This document shows positions 32,939 to 41,568 of a stretch of DNA of 64,000 nucleotides, in pieces. How positions within the stretch are numbered: position 1 is the stretch's first letter; every line of letters starts with the position of its first letter. The DNA lies in contig JANNSU010000008.1 in the NCBI GenBank assembly GCA_031394355.1, forward strand, positions 124,001-188,000. The letters are read 5' to 3'. The notes under the pieces are model-generated. The model was not told the DNA's origin. It searched no databases and worked only from the letters and a program-made list of their open reading frames with translations. The position numbers and the translations under genes were made by a program. Origin of the DNA: JAEUMY01 sp031394355 (GTDB lineage Bacteria; Pseudomonadota; Gammaproteobacteria; Burkholderiales; Usitatibacteraceae).

Positions 32939-34276
32939 TCAGCGCCGGGTGCAGTTCACCTTCCGCCCATTGAAGTCACTGAATGCGAGCTTGTCACTGG
33001 TGATCTCGTCCACGTCCAGCTTCACGATGCCGCGCGGATCGAACAGCACCAGCTTGTCCGATTGCAGCGCGTAGCTGTTCTTCGTGGTCTTGCCGTCGTT
33101 GCCGATCTCCAGCGACGAGCGCGACACGTTCCAATTGCCCGACGTGCCATCGATGTTGCCCACGCACGTCCACTTGCCTGTGATGAGATCGCCGGCCCTG
33201 GGCTCGGCGGGTGCTGCGGCCTGCCGCTCGCCGCCCGCGGGCGCGGAATAATCGATATTTCCCGCACCCGCCATCTTCGGCAGCGTCCCGATCCAGTCCG
33301 CCGGCACGGCGAAATTCAAATTCTGGCCGTACTTGTGCTGAAACGTGATGATGCCGATGAGGTTGCCGAACTGGTCGAAGAGTCCGCCGCCGGAAGAGCC
33401 GGGCGAGATCGGCGCGCTGGTCTGGATCACCGTACCGCCGGGCACCTCACGCAGGGCCGATACGATGCCCTCGGACAACGTGTTCTCCAGGCCGTAGGGC
33501 GAGCCGATGGCATAGACCTTCTGGCCAACCCTAACTGTGTTGACGCTGGAGACCGCCACCGGCCGTGCCGAAATGTTGCCCGCATAAAGCTGGCAGAGGT
33601 CACGCTCGACATTGCGCTGTTGCACAGAGGCGCTGAACGATTCCTTGGGGAATTTCACCTGGATCTGCGTGCCCTTTTCCACCACGTGGCAATTCGTCAC
33701 CACGATGCCGGGGGCCACCACCACGCCGCTGCCCGTCGCGATCTGGTTGCCGTTGAAGTCGCTCACGATCACCTTGGCCACAGCGCCGGTCATGGCGGAA
33801 TAGATCTCATCGGCCGAGCGGGGCAGCACGCCGAGTGGCGTCGCATTCGGGTCCGCCTGGTCCGGGTTTTCGGCCGCATGGTTGGCGCGCTCAACTCGCG
33901 CTGCATTGCCCGCAACCCCGAGCTTCGCAGCGGTGTATTCGCGCATTGCAACGAACGCCAGCAGCGCGGCGAGGCTACCGATCGCCATGCGCACCCAGGG
34001 CGCCGCGTGCCAGGCTGGCGCCGACTCGCCCGCCATCGTGCCACCAGCATTGATCAACTCCGCGCCGCGATCCACCAGCGTCGCGTCATAGCTCATGCGT
34101 TGCAGCGGATGGGACAGCGTCTCCCACGCCTTGCGAATATTCGCAGCCTCCACCGTACCGTCCTTGCCCTCGCGGGCCAGGTTCTCCAGCGCACGGCGAT
34201 AAGCAAAGTTGATCTGGTCCGGCGTGGCGTGCACGGAGACTTCCAGCAAATCGTAATAATTGGTCGCGTCTGGCAT
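32939..34276 (-). CDS. J-domain-like / trypsin-like protease fusion, single-pass membrane
   Basis: 445 residues. Residues 5-70 resemble a J-domain (NYYDLLEVSVHATPDQINFAYR...AWETLSHPLQRMSYD) but lack the His-Pro-Asp motif needed to stimulate Hsp70. One membrane helix (WVRMAIGSLAALLAFVAM) follows near residue 95. The trypsin-like domain has TNCHVVE (His), a likely Asp in the VERDLCQL region and SPGSSGGG (Ser). The last 90 residues form a lipocalin-like domain (TGKWTCVGNIDG). A palindrome copy encodes A-N-I-R inside the J-like part. The envelope location is inferred from the helix. Confidence 0.82.
   Translation of the reverse strand: MPDATNYYDLLEVSVHATPDQINFAYRRALENLAREGKDGTVEAANIRKAWETLSHPLQRMSYDATLVDRGAELINAGGTMAGESAPAWHAAPWVRMAIGSLAALLAFVAMREYTAAKLGVAGNAARVERANHAAENPDQADPNATPLGVLPRSADEIYSAMTGAVAKVIVSDFNGNQIATGSGVVVAPGIVVTNCHVVEKGTQIQVKFPKESFSASVQQRNVERDLCQLYAGNISARPVAVSSVNTVRVGQKVYAIGSPYGLENTLSEGIVSALREVPGGTVIQTSAPISPGSSGGGLFDQFGNLIGIITFQHKYGQNLNFAVPADWIGTLPKMAGAGNIDYSAPAGGERQAAAPAEPRAGDLITGKWTCVGNIDGTSGNWNVSRSSLEIGNDGKTTKNSYALQSDKLVLFDPRGIVKLDVDEITSDKLAFSDFNGRKVNCTRR
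34133..34144. repeat. GCGAATATTCGC palindrome copy 15 (perfect)
   Basis: Inside the J-like region of the protease fusion; read as A-N-I-R. Confidence 0.95.
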
Positions 34277-34292
34277 GGTGGCGTTCTTCAGA

Positions 34293-34322
34293 GTCGTCGT
34301 CCCGACGAAGGTCGGGACCCAG
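34293..34322. repeat. Extragenic CGTCCCGACGAAGGTCGGGACCCAG-type repeat
   Basis: Lies just upstream of the J-like/protease start. It has the same layout as the 28487 element, with compensating changes in both arms (TCCCGAC/GTCGGGA). Confidence 0.75.
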
Positions 34323-34431
34323 TGGCGTTGCAGTACTGTTGAGGTAGCGCTTCAGGACCAGCAACAATCTTGGCCTGATTATCCCGCAACTCCCGCCCGC
34401 CGGGCAGCCCCTTCGTCGGAAAGTGCGCGAA

Positions 34432-35766
34432 TCAGGATGCAGCAGCGACGCCGCCCTCCGCCTCCCGCCGCCCACGCTTCTCATCCACGCCCGAGAGCAA
34501 CACGATGGCCGCAATGAAAAACACACCCGTAGTCAGCATCGCCAGCCGGTGATTGCCGCTGAATATCCACGTCACCAAGCCATAACTGATCGGCCCCAGG
34601 ATGCCGGATAGGCGCGTGGCCATGCCAAACACGCCGAACATCTCCCCGGCCTTCTCCGGTGGAGAGAAATACGCGATCAGCGCGCGCCCGGCCGATTGCG
34701 ACGAGCCCATGCACAGCCCCGCCAGATTCGCCGCCACCCAGAACAGGGAACGATCCGTCGCAAACCATGCAAAGCCCACCATCGCCACCCAGCCAAACAG
34801 CGTCACGCGCAGCGCATTCACCTTGCCCAACTTGTCCTGCGCATAGCCGAATCCGAACGCGCCGATGCAGGCCGTGATATTGACCAGCAACACCAGTACC
34901 AGCGTGTCCTGTGTCGTGAAGCCCATTACCTCCTGCGCGTAAATGGCCGCCAGCGCGATCACCGTCGCCACACCCGCCTGGTAGCACACCGCCACGATGC
35001 ACACCCGCGCGAGATCTTGCATCTGCCATGCTTCCGCGACAGCCCGGCGCAATTGAGACCATGAATGCAGCCACGACGTACTCGCTTCAGGATTCGCCGG
35101 CGTTTGGGGCAACTGAACACGCTCCTTCAGCCAGATGAACGTCACGCTGGCTGCCAAGGCGTAAACCACCGCCGTGATCAGCATCGTGCCCGGCACCGCC
35201 GCCCCGGTCGTGCTCCCGCGCGATTCCGCCGTCATCAGCCAGGCCAGCGACAGCCCCAGCGCCACCAGCCCGCCCATGTACCCCAGGCTCCAGCCCCAGC
35301 CCGACACCTTGCCCATCGCTGTCGGCTGCGCCAGCTCCGGCAGAAATGCCGCCGTCAGGTTCTCCCCGATCCCGTAGCAGAAGTTGGAAATGATCACGAA
35401 CACCATCGCATACACCAGCATTCCCGGCCCGGCGAAATACAGCGCCGCGGTTGAGGCGACACAGCCCGCCGTCATCACGAAGAGCCAGCGCTTCTTGGCG
35501 GTTTTGCGGTCCGCATGTGCGCCGATCACCGGCCCGGCCAGCATCACCAGCGCATACGACACTGCCAGCGTGGCCGTCCAGGCAAGGGTCGCCCACGGCG
35601 CCTTCTCCGCGATCACGGAGACGAAGTAAGCGTTGAACACCGCCGTCAGCACCACCGTCGTGTAGCCCGAGTTGGCAAAGTCGTACATCGCCCAGGCGAA
35701 GAGCTCTCGCTTCTGGACGCCGGAGTTTAGGGCAGAGGAGGCTGGTGCTGCGGAAAGAGTATTCAT
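34432..35766 (-). CDS. MFS transporter, UMF1/Atg22-like family
   Basis: 444 residues with twelve hydrophobic helices. The N-terminal ELFAWAMYDFANSGYTTVV is the family hallmark, followed by the helix 2-3 loop GAHADRKTAKKRWLF. Substrates of bacterial members are not established; yeast Atg22 exports amino acids from the vacuole. The ATG at 35766 is used, since the frame to 35817 adds 17 residues of no family likeness. It is divergent from the brnT remnant. Confidence 0.92.
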   Translation of the reverse strand: MNTLSAAPASSALNSGVQKRELFAWAMYDFANSGYTTVVLTAVFNAYFVSVIAEKAPWATLAWTATLAVSYALVMLAGPVIGAHADRKTAKKRWLFVMTAGCVASTAALYFAGPGMLVYAMVFVIISNFCYGIGENLTAAFLPELAQPTAMGKVSGWGWSLGYMGGLVALGLSLAWLMTAESRGSTTGAAVPGTMLITAVVYALAASVTFIWLKERVQLPQTPANPEASTSWLHSWSQLRRAVAEAWQMQDLARVCIVAVCYQAGVATVIALAAIYAQEVMGFTTQDTLVLVLLVNITACIGAFGFGYAQDKLGKVNALRVTLFGWVAMVGFAWFATDRSLFWVAANLAGLCMGSSQSAGRALIAYFSPPEKAGEMFGVFGMATRLSGILGPISYGLVTWIFSGNHRLAMLTTGVFFIAAIVLLSGVDEKRGRREAEGGVAAAS

Positions 35767-35892
35767 GGCGGGAGAATGCCGGAAAAGTTGCAATTGGGCA
35801 TTACCGATTGATGACATCCGTTTGGTTAGGGCAGCCCGTCCAACTTATTGACGCCAATACACGGCGTATATACAGTCAGCGCATTGAATTGA

Positions 35893-35991
35893 CATGGTCT
35901 GGCAGAGAGTGAAAATGAAATCCGCATCATCTCGTTCCGCAAAGCCACAAAGCGTGAAGCCGAAATCTACTTCAATGAAATCCAAAACTGA
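35893..35991 (+). pseudogene. brnT: brnT toxin remnant (C-terminal third only)
   Basis: Thirty-two codons read H-G-L-A-E-S then ENEIRIISFRKATKREAEIY, matching the conserved C-terminus of BrnT (R-I-I-S-x-R-K-A-T-x-R-E). A TGA stop at 35890-35892 lies directly upstream in frame, and no start or N-terminal BrnT sequence was found there. BrnT is normally a ~90-residue ribonuclease toxin, so the N-terminal two thirds are lost. The stop overlaps the brnA start as in intact operons. Confidence 0.7.
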
Positions 35992-36229
35992 CTGGGCAAG
36001 GCTCAAGGCAAGCAGCGCCAAAACAAATCCGAACGCCGAGCATCCCGAGGCCGACATCGCCCACATCGTTCGTGGTGTGGTCCGGCGTGGGCTGGCACCG
36101 TTGCCTTCCAAGGCATCGATTTCTTTGCGGGTGGATCAGGACGTGCTGGAGTGGTTCAAGGCGCAGGGGCCGGGATATCAGACGCGGATCAATACAGTTC
36201 TGCGGGCGTTTCGGGATGCATCCGTGTGA
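35975..36229 (+). CDS. brnA: BrnA antitoxin (orphan)
   Basis: 84 residues. The N-terminus KTDWARLKA and the ribbon-helix-helix C-terminus (ISLRVDQDVLEWFKAQGPGYQTRINTVLRAF) are typical of BrnA. BrnA neutralises BrnT and represses its own operon. ATG 35975 gives the family-like N-terminus and overlaps the brnT remnant stop at 35991; a longer frame from 35894 is antisense-free but unlike BrnA. The antitoxin seems intact while the toxin is not. Confidence 0.85.
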   Translation: MKSKTDWARLKASSAKTNPNAEHPEADIAHIVRGVVRRGLAPLPSKASISLRVDQDVLEWFKAQGPGYQTRINTVLRAFRDASV

Positions 36230-36598
36230 TTTTCCAAGCAAATACAAGACCGTCCTTCATGGCACTGCCGTAAGTTCTCCCTCTCCCTGGCCCTCTCCCA
36301 CGAGGGGAGAGGGTGGCCACGTATCAAACTGGATTTGGGGGGTGCCATGCGAGACGGCCCCAGAAGTGCACAAGGGCTCGTCTGAACCTGCACCGAACCA
36401 AAGCAGCGACAGTCGCGCGGTTATACTTCTTCAGGCAGGTGGAATGCTGCCTTGCAGCCAGCGCCTTCGCCAAATCGGCAATGACCCGCTGAATCTAATT
36501 GCTGAATCCAATGGGCCAGGGTGAATTGCTTTCGACCCCCCGTCTTGCATCACAAAGCGTGCTGTACTTGAACCCACTCCCTCACAGCAGGACCACTC
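36230..36598. other. Gene-free stretch between brnA and trhA
   Basis: 369 bp. It contains one CCCTCTCCC/GGGAGAGGG repeat at 36276-36316. A minus-strand frame and two short + frames exist but show no family likeness or ribosome-binding sites. Confidence 0.5.
36276..36316. repeat. CCCTCTCCC/GGGAGAGGG inverted extragenic repeat
   Basis: TCCCTCTCCCTGGCCCTCTC faces GAGGGGAGAGGGTGG. Same family as 9171-9209. Confidence 0.7.
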
Positions 36599-37216
36599 AT
36601 GTACCACGGTGAACGCTTCAACGGATACAGCCATCTCTTCGGCACGCTGCTCGCCGTCACGGGCGCAGTCGTGCTTATCGTCATGGGTGCCATTCAGGGC
36701 GATGCGTGGAAGGTGGTGAGCTTTTCCATCTATGGCGCGACGCTCATCGCGCTTTACAGCAGCTCAACGCTGTATCACAGCACGCGTGGAAGGGCTAAAA
36801 ACTTCTTCCGCAAGCTCGATCACAGCGCCATCTATCTGCTCATCGCCGGTACCTACACACCCTTCACGCTGGTAACGCTGGGCGGCGGCTGGGGATGGTC
36901 GCTCTTCGGCGTGGTCTGGGGGCTGGCCGTGTTCGGCATCGTGCAGGAGCTGGCCCTCTCCAGCAAGAAACGCATGCTGTCCTTGTATCTCTACATCGGC
37001 ATGGGCTGGGTGGCGGTCATCGGCGTGATTCCACTGATCGAGGCGTTGTCCTGGGCGGGCTTCGCCTGGGTGGTGGCGGGCGGCGTGGTGTACACGGTCG
37101 GCACCATCTTCTATTTCTACGATGAGCGCTTTCGGCACTGGCACGGCATCTGGCATCTGTTTGTACTGGGCGGGAGCGTGTTGCATTACATTGCGATATT
37201 CCACTACGTTGCGTAG
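36599..37216 (+). CDS. trhA: Hemolysin III / TrhA-family (PAQR-like) membrane protein
   Basis: 205 residues with seven helices. The conserved signatures are YHGERFNGYSHLFG at the start, SSSTLYHS and LDHSAIYLLIAGTYTPF in the middle, and HGIWHLFVLGGSVLHYIAIF at the end, carrying the His/Asp metal-site residues of the PAQR superfamily. Members affect membrane fluidity; the haemolytic label is historical. A palindrome hairpin follows 18 bp after the stop. Confidence 0.93.
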   Translation: MYHGERFNGYSHLFGTLLAVTGAVVLIVMGAIQGDAWKVVSFSIYGATLIALYSSSTLYHSTRGRAKNFFRKLDHSAIYLLIAGTYTPFTLVTLGGGWGWSLFGVVWGLAVFGIVQELALSSKKRMLSLYLYIGMGWVAVIGVIPLIEALSWAGFAWVVAGGVVYTVGTIFYFYDERFRHWHGIWHLFVLGGSVLHYIAIFHYVA

Positions 37217-37234
37217 CGAACGCTTATGTCGCCT

Positions 37235-37246
37235 GCGAATATTCGC
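37235..37246. repeat. GCGAATATTCGC palindrome copy 16 (perfect)
   Basis: Eighteen bp past the trhA stop, with flanks GCCT...CAGG that nearly extend the symmetry. Confidence 0.95.
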
Positions 37247-37339
37247 CAGGAGTCGGCTTGGGCTTAGATCGAGCGGTGAAGCTGCAGCGCCTGGCCGTGC
37301 GCCACTGACTGGCTTTCATTTTCCATAAGGGGACGAGTC

Positions 37340-38179
37340 ATGTTTTGCCGCTTGCTTGGATTGATGCTGACCATTGCAATGCCTGCCGTACATGCAATGG
37401 ATGAACGCCTGGGCAAACTGCCGGCCGGGGCGTCCAGCACCAATCTGGTGTCTGACGTGGCGGCGGAGATCTGTCGCGATCACTTGTTTGATCCTGCTTT
37501 TGTGCAGACTGCGTTGCCCAAGGGCTATCGACTGATTCGCCTCAACGAATACGCGAAAGGCGATGCGGATGCGGCGCAACTTTTGGGGCAGACGCCAGCA
37601 CTGCAAGACTACGCGGTGGGCAGTCTGTGCTTCATGTCGGTTGGGCACTTTGTCGTCGATGACAAGCGCATTGAATCACCTTCCCCCATGCCGATGGCAT
37701 TCTGGTGGGCCAGGGCTAGCGGCCCGCGCGATGACCGCATGCAGGGAAAGGTGGAGTGGGTGCAGCTGGCAAGCTGGTATCCAGTGGGGGCTGCCGACCG
37801 TGCCGCGATTCTTGCCACCGACTCCATGGCCCAGTTTGCGGACTTGAAAGTGACCGCGGTCAGCCCGAATCGATGGCATTTGAGCCTGGCATTGCCCACT
37901 GAAACCCTTGAGGCGGACGTCACGACAAGCGGAGAGCGCAAACGCCGCAAGTCGCCGGAGCCGGGATTCATGTCTGTCCCTTTTTCCGGGAAAAGCGCGG
38001 ATCGATTCTGGGTGATTACCTACCACGGGCATCACCACCAAAGTGCTCGGGGCCAGTGGCGCGCAAGCGGGAAGGGTGTTTTCAGCAGCGCCTTCGGCAT
38101 CAAGGGTGAATCCGCCGTCTTCGGCACGCACTTCCAGAACGGGTGGGCTGCGTTGTCCGGGGTTTACGCGTCGCGCTGA
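37340..38179 (+). CDS. Hypothetical exported protein
   Basis: 279 residues. A signal peptide (LLGLMLTIAMPAVHA) is followed by a mature region that starts MDERLGKLPAG. The body has mixed strands (LRGSLCFMSVGHFVV-like, MPMAFWWARA, VEWVQLASWYPV) and a late FWVITYHGHHH segment. The size and layout recall acetoacetate-decarboxylase-like beta folds, but no catalytic Lys motif stands out. An AAGGGGACGAGTC site precedes the ATG. Unassigned. Confidence 0.65.
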   Translation: MFCRLLGLMLTIAMPAVHAMDERLGKLPAGASSTNLVSDVAAEICRDHLFDPAFVQTALPKGYRLIRLNEYAKGDADAAQLLGQTPALQDYAVGSLCFMSVGHFVVDDKRIESPSPMPMAFWWARASGPRDDRMQGKVEWVQLASWYPVGAADRAAILATDSMAQFADLKVTAVSPNRWHLSLALPTETLEADVTTSGERKRRKSPEPGFMSVPFSGKSADRFWVITYHGHHHQSARGQWRASGKGVFSSAFGIKGESAVFGTHFQNGWAALSGVYASR

Positions 38180-38189
38180 ACCGAGCCCC

Positions 38190-38549
38190 ATGCCCAAACT
38201 CACCGCCACCTGCCACTGCGGCGCTGTCCGCGTTGAAGTGCCGCGCAAGCCGCGCGTGCTCACGGATTGCAATTGCTCCATCTGTCGACGCTATGGCGTG
38301 CTGTGGGCTTACTACCTGTCCGAGGATGTGCAGGTAATCGCCAAGCCCGGGGCGACGCAGGCCTATAGCTGGGGCCGCAAGGTGCTGAACTTTGTGCGCT
38401 GCAAAGGCTGCGGCTGCGTCATGTGCTGGCAGCGGATCACGCCCGTACCCGGCAGCAAGATGGGTGTAAACGCGCGCAATTTCGAGCCGGACGTGGTGAA
38501 TGGCGTGCGAGTGAAGTTGCTGGATGGGGCGGCTTGGTCGGACTCTTGA
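38190..38549 (+). CDS. GFA-family (CENP-V/GFA domain) protein
   Basis: 119 residues. The zinc-binding Cys pattern is visible: ATCHCGAVRVE, DCNCSICRRYG, then CKGCGCVMCW. The family includes glutathione-dependent formaldehyde-activating enzyme and S-(hydroxymethyl)glutathione synthase homologues, but most members are uncharacterised. It begins 10 bp after the upstream gene, so co-transcription is likely. A second, unrelated GFA gene is at 48602. Confidence 0.88.
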   Translation: MPKLTATCHCGAVRVEVPRKPRVLTDCNCSICRRYGVLWAYYLSEDVQVIAKPGATQAYSWGRKVLNFVRCKGCGCVMCWQRITPVPGSKMGVNARNFEPDVVNGVRVKLLDGAAWSDS

Positions 38550-38574
38550 TTCCGCCAAAATCAATTACAGTTTC

Positions 38575-38663
38575 CGTCGCCCCGGCGAGGCGCAAACGCA
38601 TGCGTCTGCTCCAGTGGCGTTCAACGGAAAGTCGCTGGACCCCGTGTCGAGCAAGGGGTGACG
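38575..38663. repeat. Composite extragenic repeat, diverged
   Basis: The left arm CGTCGCCCCGGCGAGGCGC and right arm GCTGGACCCCGTGTCGAGCAAGGGGTGACG have the same order as the element at 30365-30443, with an altered middle. Confidence 0.65.
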
Positions 38664-38697
38664 AACTTTGACTTGAATTGTGGAAGTTTGATTGAAT

Positions 38698-38709
38698 GCG
38701 AGTATTCGC
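38698..38709. repeat. Palindrome copy 17, one mismatch (GCGAGTATTCGC)
   Basis: Intergenic, 36 bp upstream of the NTF2-like gene start. Confidence 0.8.
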
Positions 38710-38745
38710 ATAGCGGGATTACTTGGGACGACTATTCGGGAGGCA

Positions 38746-39183
38746 ATGATGAAGCGACTGATGCAACGAACTGTGCTGCTGATGCTGTGCGCCTGGGTGG
38801 CCACATCCGCCTTTGCGCAAGAGGCCAAATCAAACGAGGCGCGCGTGCGCGACTACATCGCGGCATTCAATGCGCGCAATATTGACGCGATGCTGTTGAT
38901 GGTCACCGACGACATCACGTGGCTGAACGTCTCAGACAAGACCGTTAGCGTGGAGTCCGAGGGCAAGGAGGCGCTGCGCAAAGGCATGGCGTCCTACTTC
39001 AAGTCCCTGCCGAGCGCCCGCTCGGAATTGGTGTGGGTGCAGTCTTCGCCCAATCGCGTCGCGGTGCTGGAGAAGGCAAGTTGGGAGGGCAAGTCTGGCC
39101 CGCGCTCGCAAGTGAGCATCGCGATCTACGAGTTTCAGCAGGAGCTGATCAAGCGGGTCCATTACCATCCCACCGAAAAGTGA
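38746..39183 (+). CDS. Exported SnoaL/NTF2-like protein
   Basis: About 145 residues with a signal peptide (LLMLCAWVATSAFA). The mature part starts with the family pattern EARVRDYIAAFNARNIDAMLLMVTDDITWLNV. Such cone-shaped alpha/beta folds include isomerases, hydratases and non-catalytic binders; no reaction can be assigned. GGGAGG lies two bases before ATG 38746 and five before ATG 38749, so either may be used. Confidence 0.8.
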   Translation: MMKRLMQRTVLLMLCAWVATSAFAQEAKSNEARVRDYIAAFNARNIDAMLLMVTDDITWLNVSDKTVSVESEGKEALRKGMASYFKSLPSARSELVWVQSSPNRVAVLEKASWEGKSGPRSQVSIAIYEFQQELIKRVHYHPTEK

Positions 39184-39214
39184 TGACAGGGCAAGCAGCC
39201 CGAAGTCGTTGACC

Positions 39215-39937
39215 ATGCTCCACCTCCTCGACAACATCGTCTGGCACGCACTCACCGGCGCGCATTCGCACTTCGCGGTGGGTGAGGGTGCCTCGCGCCG
39301 CTATGCGCCCGGCTTCTCGCCCATCATCGGCTTTGCCGACATCGCCAATCCGGACTTCGCGGCCATCTCGCCGTACTGCGAGCCCGGCGAACGATTCTTT
39401 ACCGATGCCTGGTCCGGCCCCGTGCCAGCGGGATGGGAGATGGAACTTGAATCCACCATGGACAAGATGGTGTGGAAGGGTGCGGTGCCGCCGCACGATG
39501 CGACGCTGTCCGCCGTGCCGCTCGGCCCGGAACATGCGGCACAGGCACTTGAACTTGCCACGTTGACGCGGCCCGGCCCGTTCGGCATTCGCACGATTGA
39601 ACTGGGCGACTATTTCGGTGTGTTCGAGGGGCCGCGTCTCGTCGCCATGGCGGGCGAGCGCATGCAGGCGGGGCCGTGGCGCGAGATCAGCGGCGTGTGT
39701 ACCCATCCAGACTTTCAGGGACGTGGCCTGGCGCGGCGTCTGATGCTGAAGCTGATCCGCCACCAGATGCTGCGAGGCCAATCCACGTTTTTGCATGTCG
39801 TCAGCACCAACACGGCGGCGCGCGATCTTTACCGAAGCATGGGCTTCGAGACGTACAAGTTGTCGCCGGTACGGGTGATCGCGTTGAAGCAATGCCAGGA
39901 CCAGGGTAGTCACAGCACAACAACACAGATGAAATAA
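39215..39937 (+). CDS. GNAT-family N-acetyltransferase
   Basis: 240 residues. The N-terminal 100 residues are a less conserved cap (FFTDAWSGPVPAGWEME). The GNAT domain follows, with the acetyl-CoA loop CTHPDFQGRGLARRLM near residue 165 and the closing NTAARDLYRSMGFE. The substrate is not inferable. ATG 39215 is used; the frame could start at TTG 39209. The palindrome at 40019 follows 81 bp after the stop. Confidence 0.9.
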   Translation: MLHLLDNIVWHALTGAHSHFAVGEGASRRYAPGFSPIIGFADIANPDFAAISPYCEPGERFFTDAWSGPVPAGWEMELESTMDKMVWKGAVPPHDATLSAVPLGPEHAAQALELATLTRPGPFGIRTIELGDYFGVFEGPRLVAMAGERMQAGPWREISGVCTHPDFQGRGLARRLMLKLIRHQMLRGQSTFLHVVSTNTAARDLYRSMGFETYKLSPVRVIALKQCQDQGSHSTTTQMK

Positions 39938-40018
39938 GCGGCAGTCGCTTCCAGAATCCGCAGGATGCAAGTCGATAAATGGGACCAGGGTCACTGCACC
40001 AAACTTCAGCGCATTCGT

Positions 40019-40030
40019 GCGAATATTCGC
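40019..40030. repeat. GCGAATATTCGC palindrome copy 18 (perfect)
   Basis: Intergenic between the GNAT gene and the next VOC gene. Confidence 0.95.
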
Positions 40031-40137
40031 AATGCTGAGCAGGGCCGCCTGAGTCCCTCAGTCACCTCCCGATGTGCTGTACTCGCGCAATGGATGTGGC
40101 ACATCCACCTGAACCCTTCATCCAAAAGGAGAATGTC

Positions 40138-40515
40138 ATGTCTGCCAGCCCACACGCCGTGAATTGGTTCGAGATTCCTGTCACCGATTTCGCCCGCGCC
40201 AAGGCCTTTTACCAAACTGTCCTCGCTATCACCATCGAGCCGATGGAGATGGGGCCGATCACGATGGGTTTCTTCACGATGGATCAGACCGCGGTCGGCG
40301 GCGCGATCGTGCATGGCGATGGTGGAGCGCCTTCGGCGCAGGGCACCATCGTGTATCTGAACGGCGGCGAAGACTTGGCGCCGATGCTGGCTCGCGTGGC
40401 CTCTGCAGGTGGCTCAACCGTGGTGCCCAAAACGGATATCGGCAACGGCTTCGGATACTTTGCGCACTTCATGGATACCGAAGGCAACAAGGTCGGGTTG
40501 CACTCGATGGGGTAA
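40138..40515 (+). CDS. VOC-superfamily protein
   Basis: 125 residues with two VOC modules: VNWFEIPVTDFARAKAFYQTVL and the closing HFMDTEGNKVGLHSM. The first metal His position holds Asn (A-V-N-W-F), as in many non-catalytic or lyase-like members. A strong AAAAGGAGAATGTC site precedes the ATG. The function is unknown; the family ranges from glyoxalase I to antibiotic binding. Confidence 0.87.
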   Translation: MSASPHAVNWFEIPVTDFARAKAFYQTVLAITIEPMEMGPITMGFFTMDQTAVGGAIVHGDGGAPSAQGTIVYLNGGEDLAPMLARVASAGGSTVVPKTDIGNGFGYFAHFMDTEGNKVGLHSMG

Positions 40516-40758
40516 GGGTAGTCCGGCCGAAGGTATTCGGCTGGATGGTCAGCGGTAGGCAGCGGCAAACGGAGACGGGTGGCCGAAATCCGCAGCGAAA
40601 GGCGCCAATACCCTACAAGGCATGATTTGCCTGGATGGCACTGAGCGCGCTGGTCTGGGCGTTAATTCTGTATGGCTTCAATGCAATGGCCGCCGGGCAG
40701 GTAGACTGATGCCGCCTTTTTCTGCGTGACGACACTTTCCACCAGCCAACCATCGGCC

Positions 40759-41550
40759 ATGAACATCAACCCCGACAAACTTCTTCACGAGGTCCACTGG
40801 CAGGATTTGCTGAACCAGAGCCGCTTCGAAATCGCGCATGAACAGTTGTTGTCTTTGCCCTGGCTTGTGGGATCGCTCTGGGCTGCGCACGAAGGATTTC
40901 TCCTGTTCGCGTTGGCCAGCTCATTCATGTTCTTCCTCACCGGTCTGCGCCAGGTTCACAACGCCTTTCATCATGCGCTTGGGTTGCCACGCTGGGCAGG
41001 CTCGACAATGATGTTCGTGCTGAGTGTGCTGATGCTGGGTTCAATGCATGCGGTGCAGATCAATCACTTGCGCCATCATCGCCATTGCATGGCTGAGGAT
41101 GATGTCGAGGCCATGGGAGCGCGTCTCTCTGGTTGGGGCGCGCTGATGCTTGGGCCGCGATATCCGTGGATGCTGCATGTGAAGGCGTTTGAGCTGGCAT
41201 CGCCAGCACAGCGTCGCTGGATCATCGCCGAGTTGATGGCCAATCTGGTGTGGTTGGTAGCGGTGTTCGAATTTCTGGATATCGCCGCGCTCAAGTATCA
41301 CGTGATCGCCATGGCAGCAGGGCAGTGCTGTACTGCGTTCTTCGCGGTGTGGACCACCCACAACGGCTGTGAAGCCGGTCATCCCGTTGCACGCTCCATC
41401 CGCAACCGGTTCAAGGCGGCCATCACGTACAACATGTTCTATCACTTCGAGCACCACATGTTTCCGGCCGTGCCGACCTGCAAGCTTCCCGAGCTGGCCA
41501 CGCGCCTTGACCGGCACTGCCCCGAGCTGGGGTTGCCAAAGGTTTATTGA
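40759..41550 (+). CDS. Membrane fatty acid desaturase-like protein
   Basis: 263 residues with four or five helices. The three His boxes of membrane di-iron desaturases are present: HNAFHH, HLRHHRHC and HFEHH. An extra HNGCEAGH lies before the last box. Members introduce double bonds or hydroxyls into lipids or carotenoids; the substrate is unknown. ATG 40759 is preferred over GTG 40726. The P-loop kinase gene begins 18 bp downstream. Confidence 0.9.
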   Translation: MNINPDKLLHEVHWQDLLNQSRFEIAHEQLLSLPWLVGSLWAAHEGFLLFALASSFMFFLTGLRQVHNAFHHALGLPRWAGSTMMFVLSVLMLGSMHAVQINHLRHHRHCMAEDDVEAMGARLSGWGALMLGPRYPWMLHVKAFELASPAQRRWIIAELMANLVWLVAVFEFLDIAALKYHVIAMAAGQCCTAFFAVWTTHNGCEAGHPVARSIRNRFKAAITYNMFYHFEHHMFPAVPTCKLPELATRLDRHCPELGLPKVY

Positions 41551-41568
41551 GGTGACCCGGGGTCGACG

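Noticed and set aside
40635..40709. 24-codon hydrophobic frame before the desaturase gene
   Set aside because: No ribosome-binding site and no known family; could be a chance hydrophobic frame or a tail of a lost gene.
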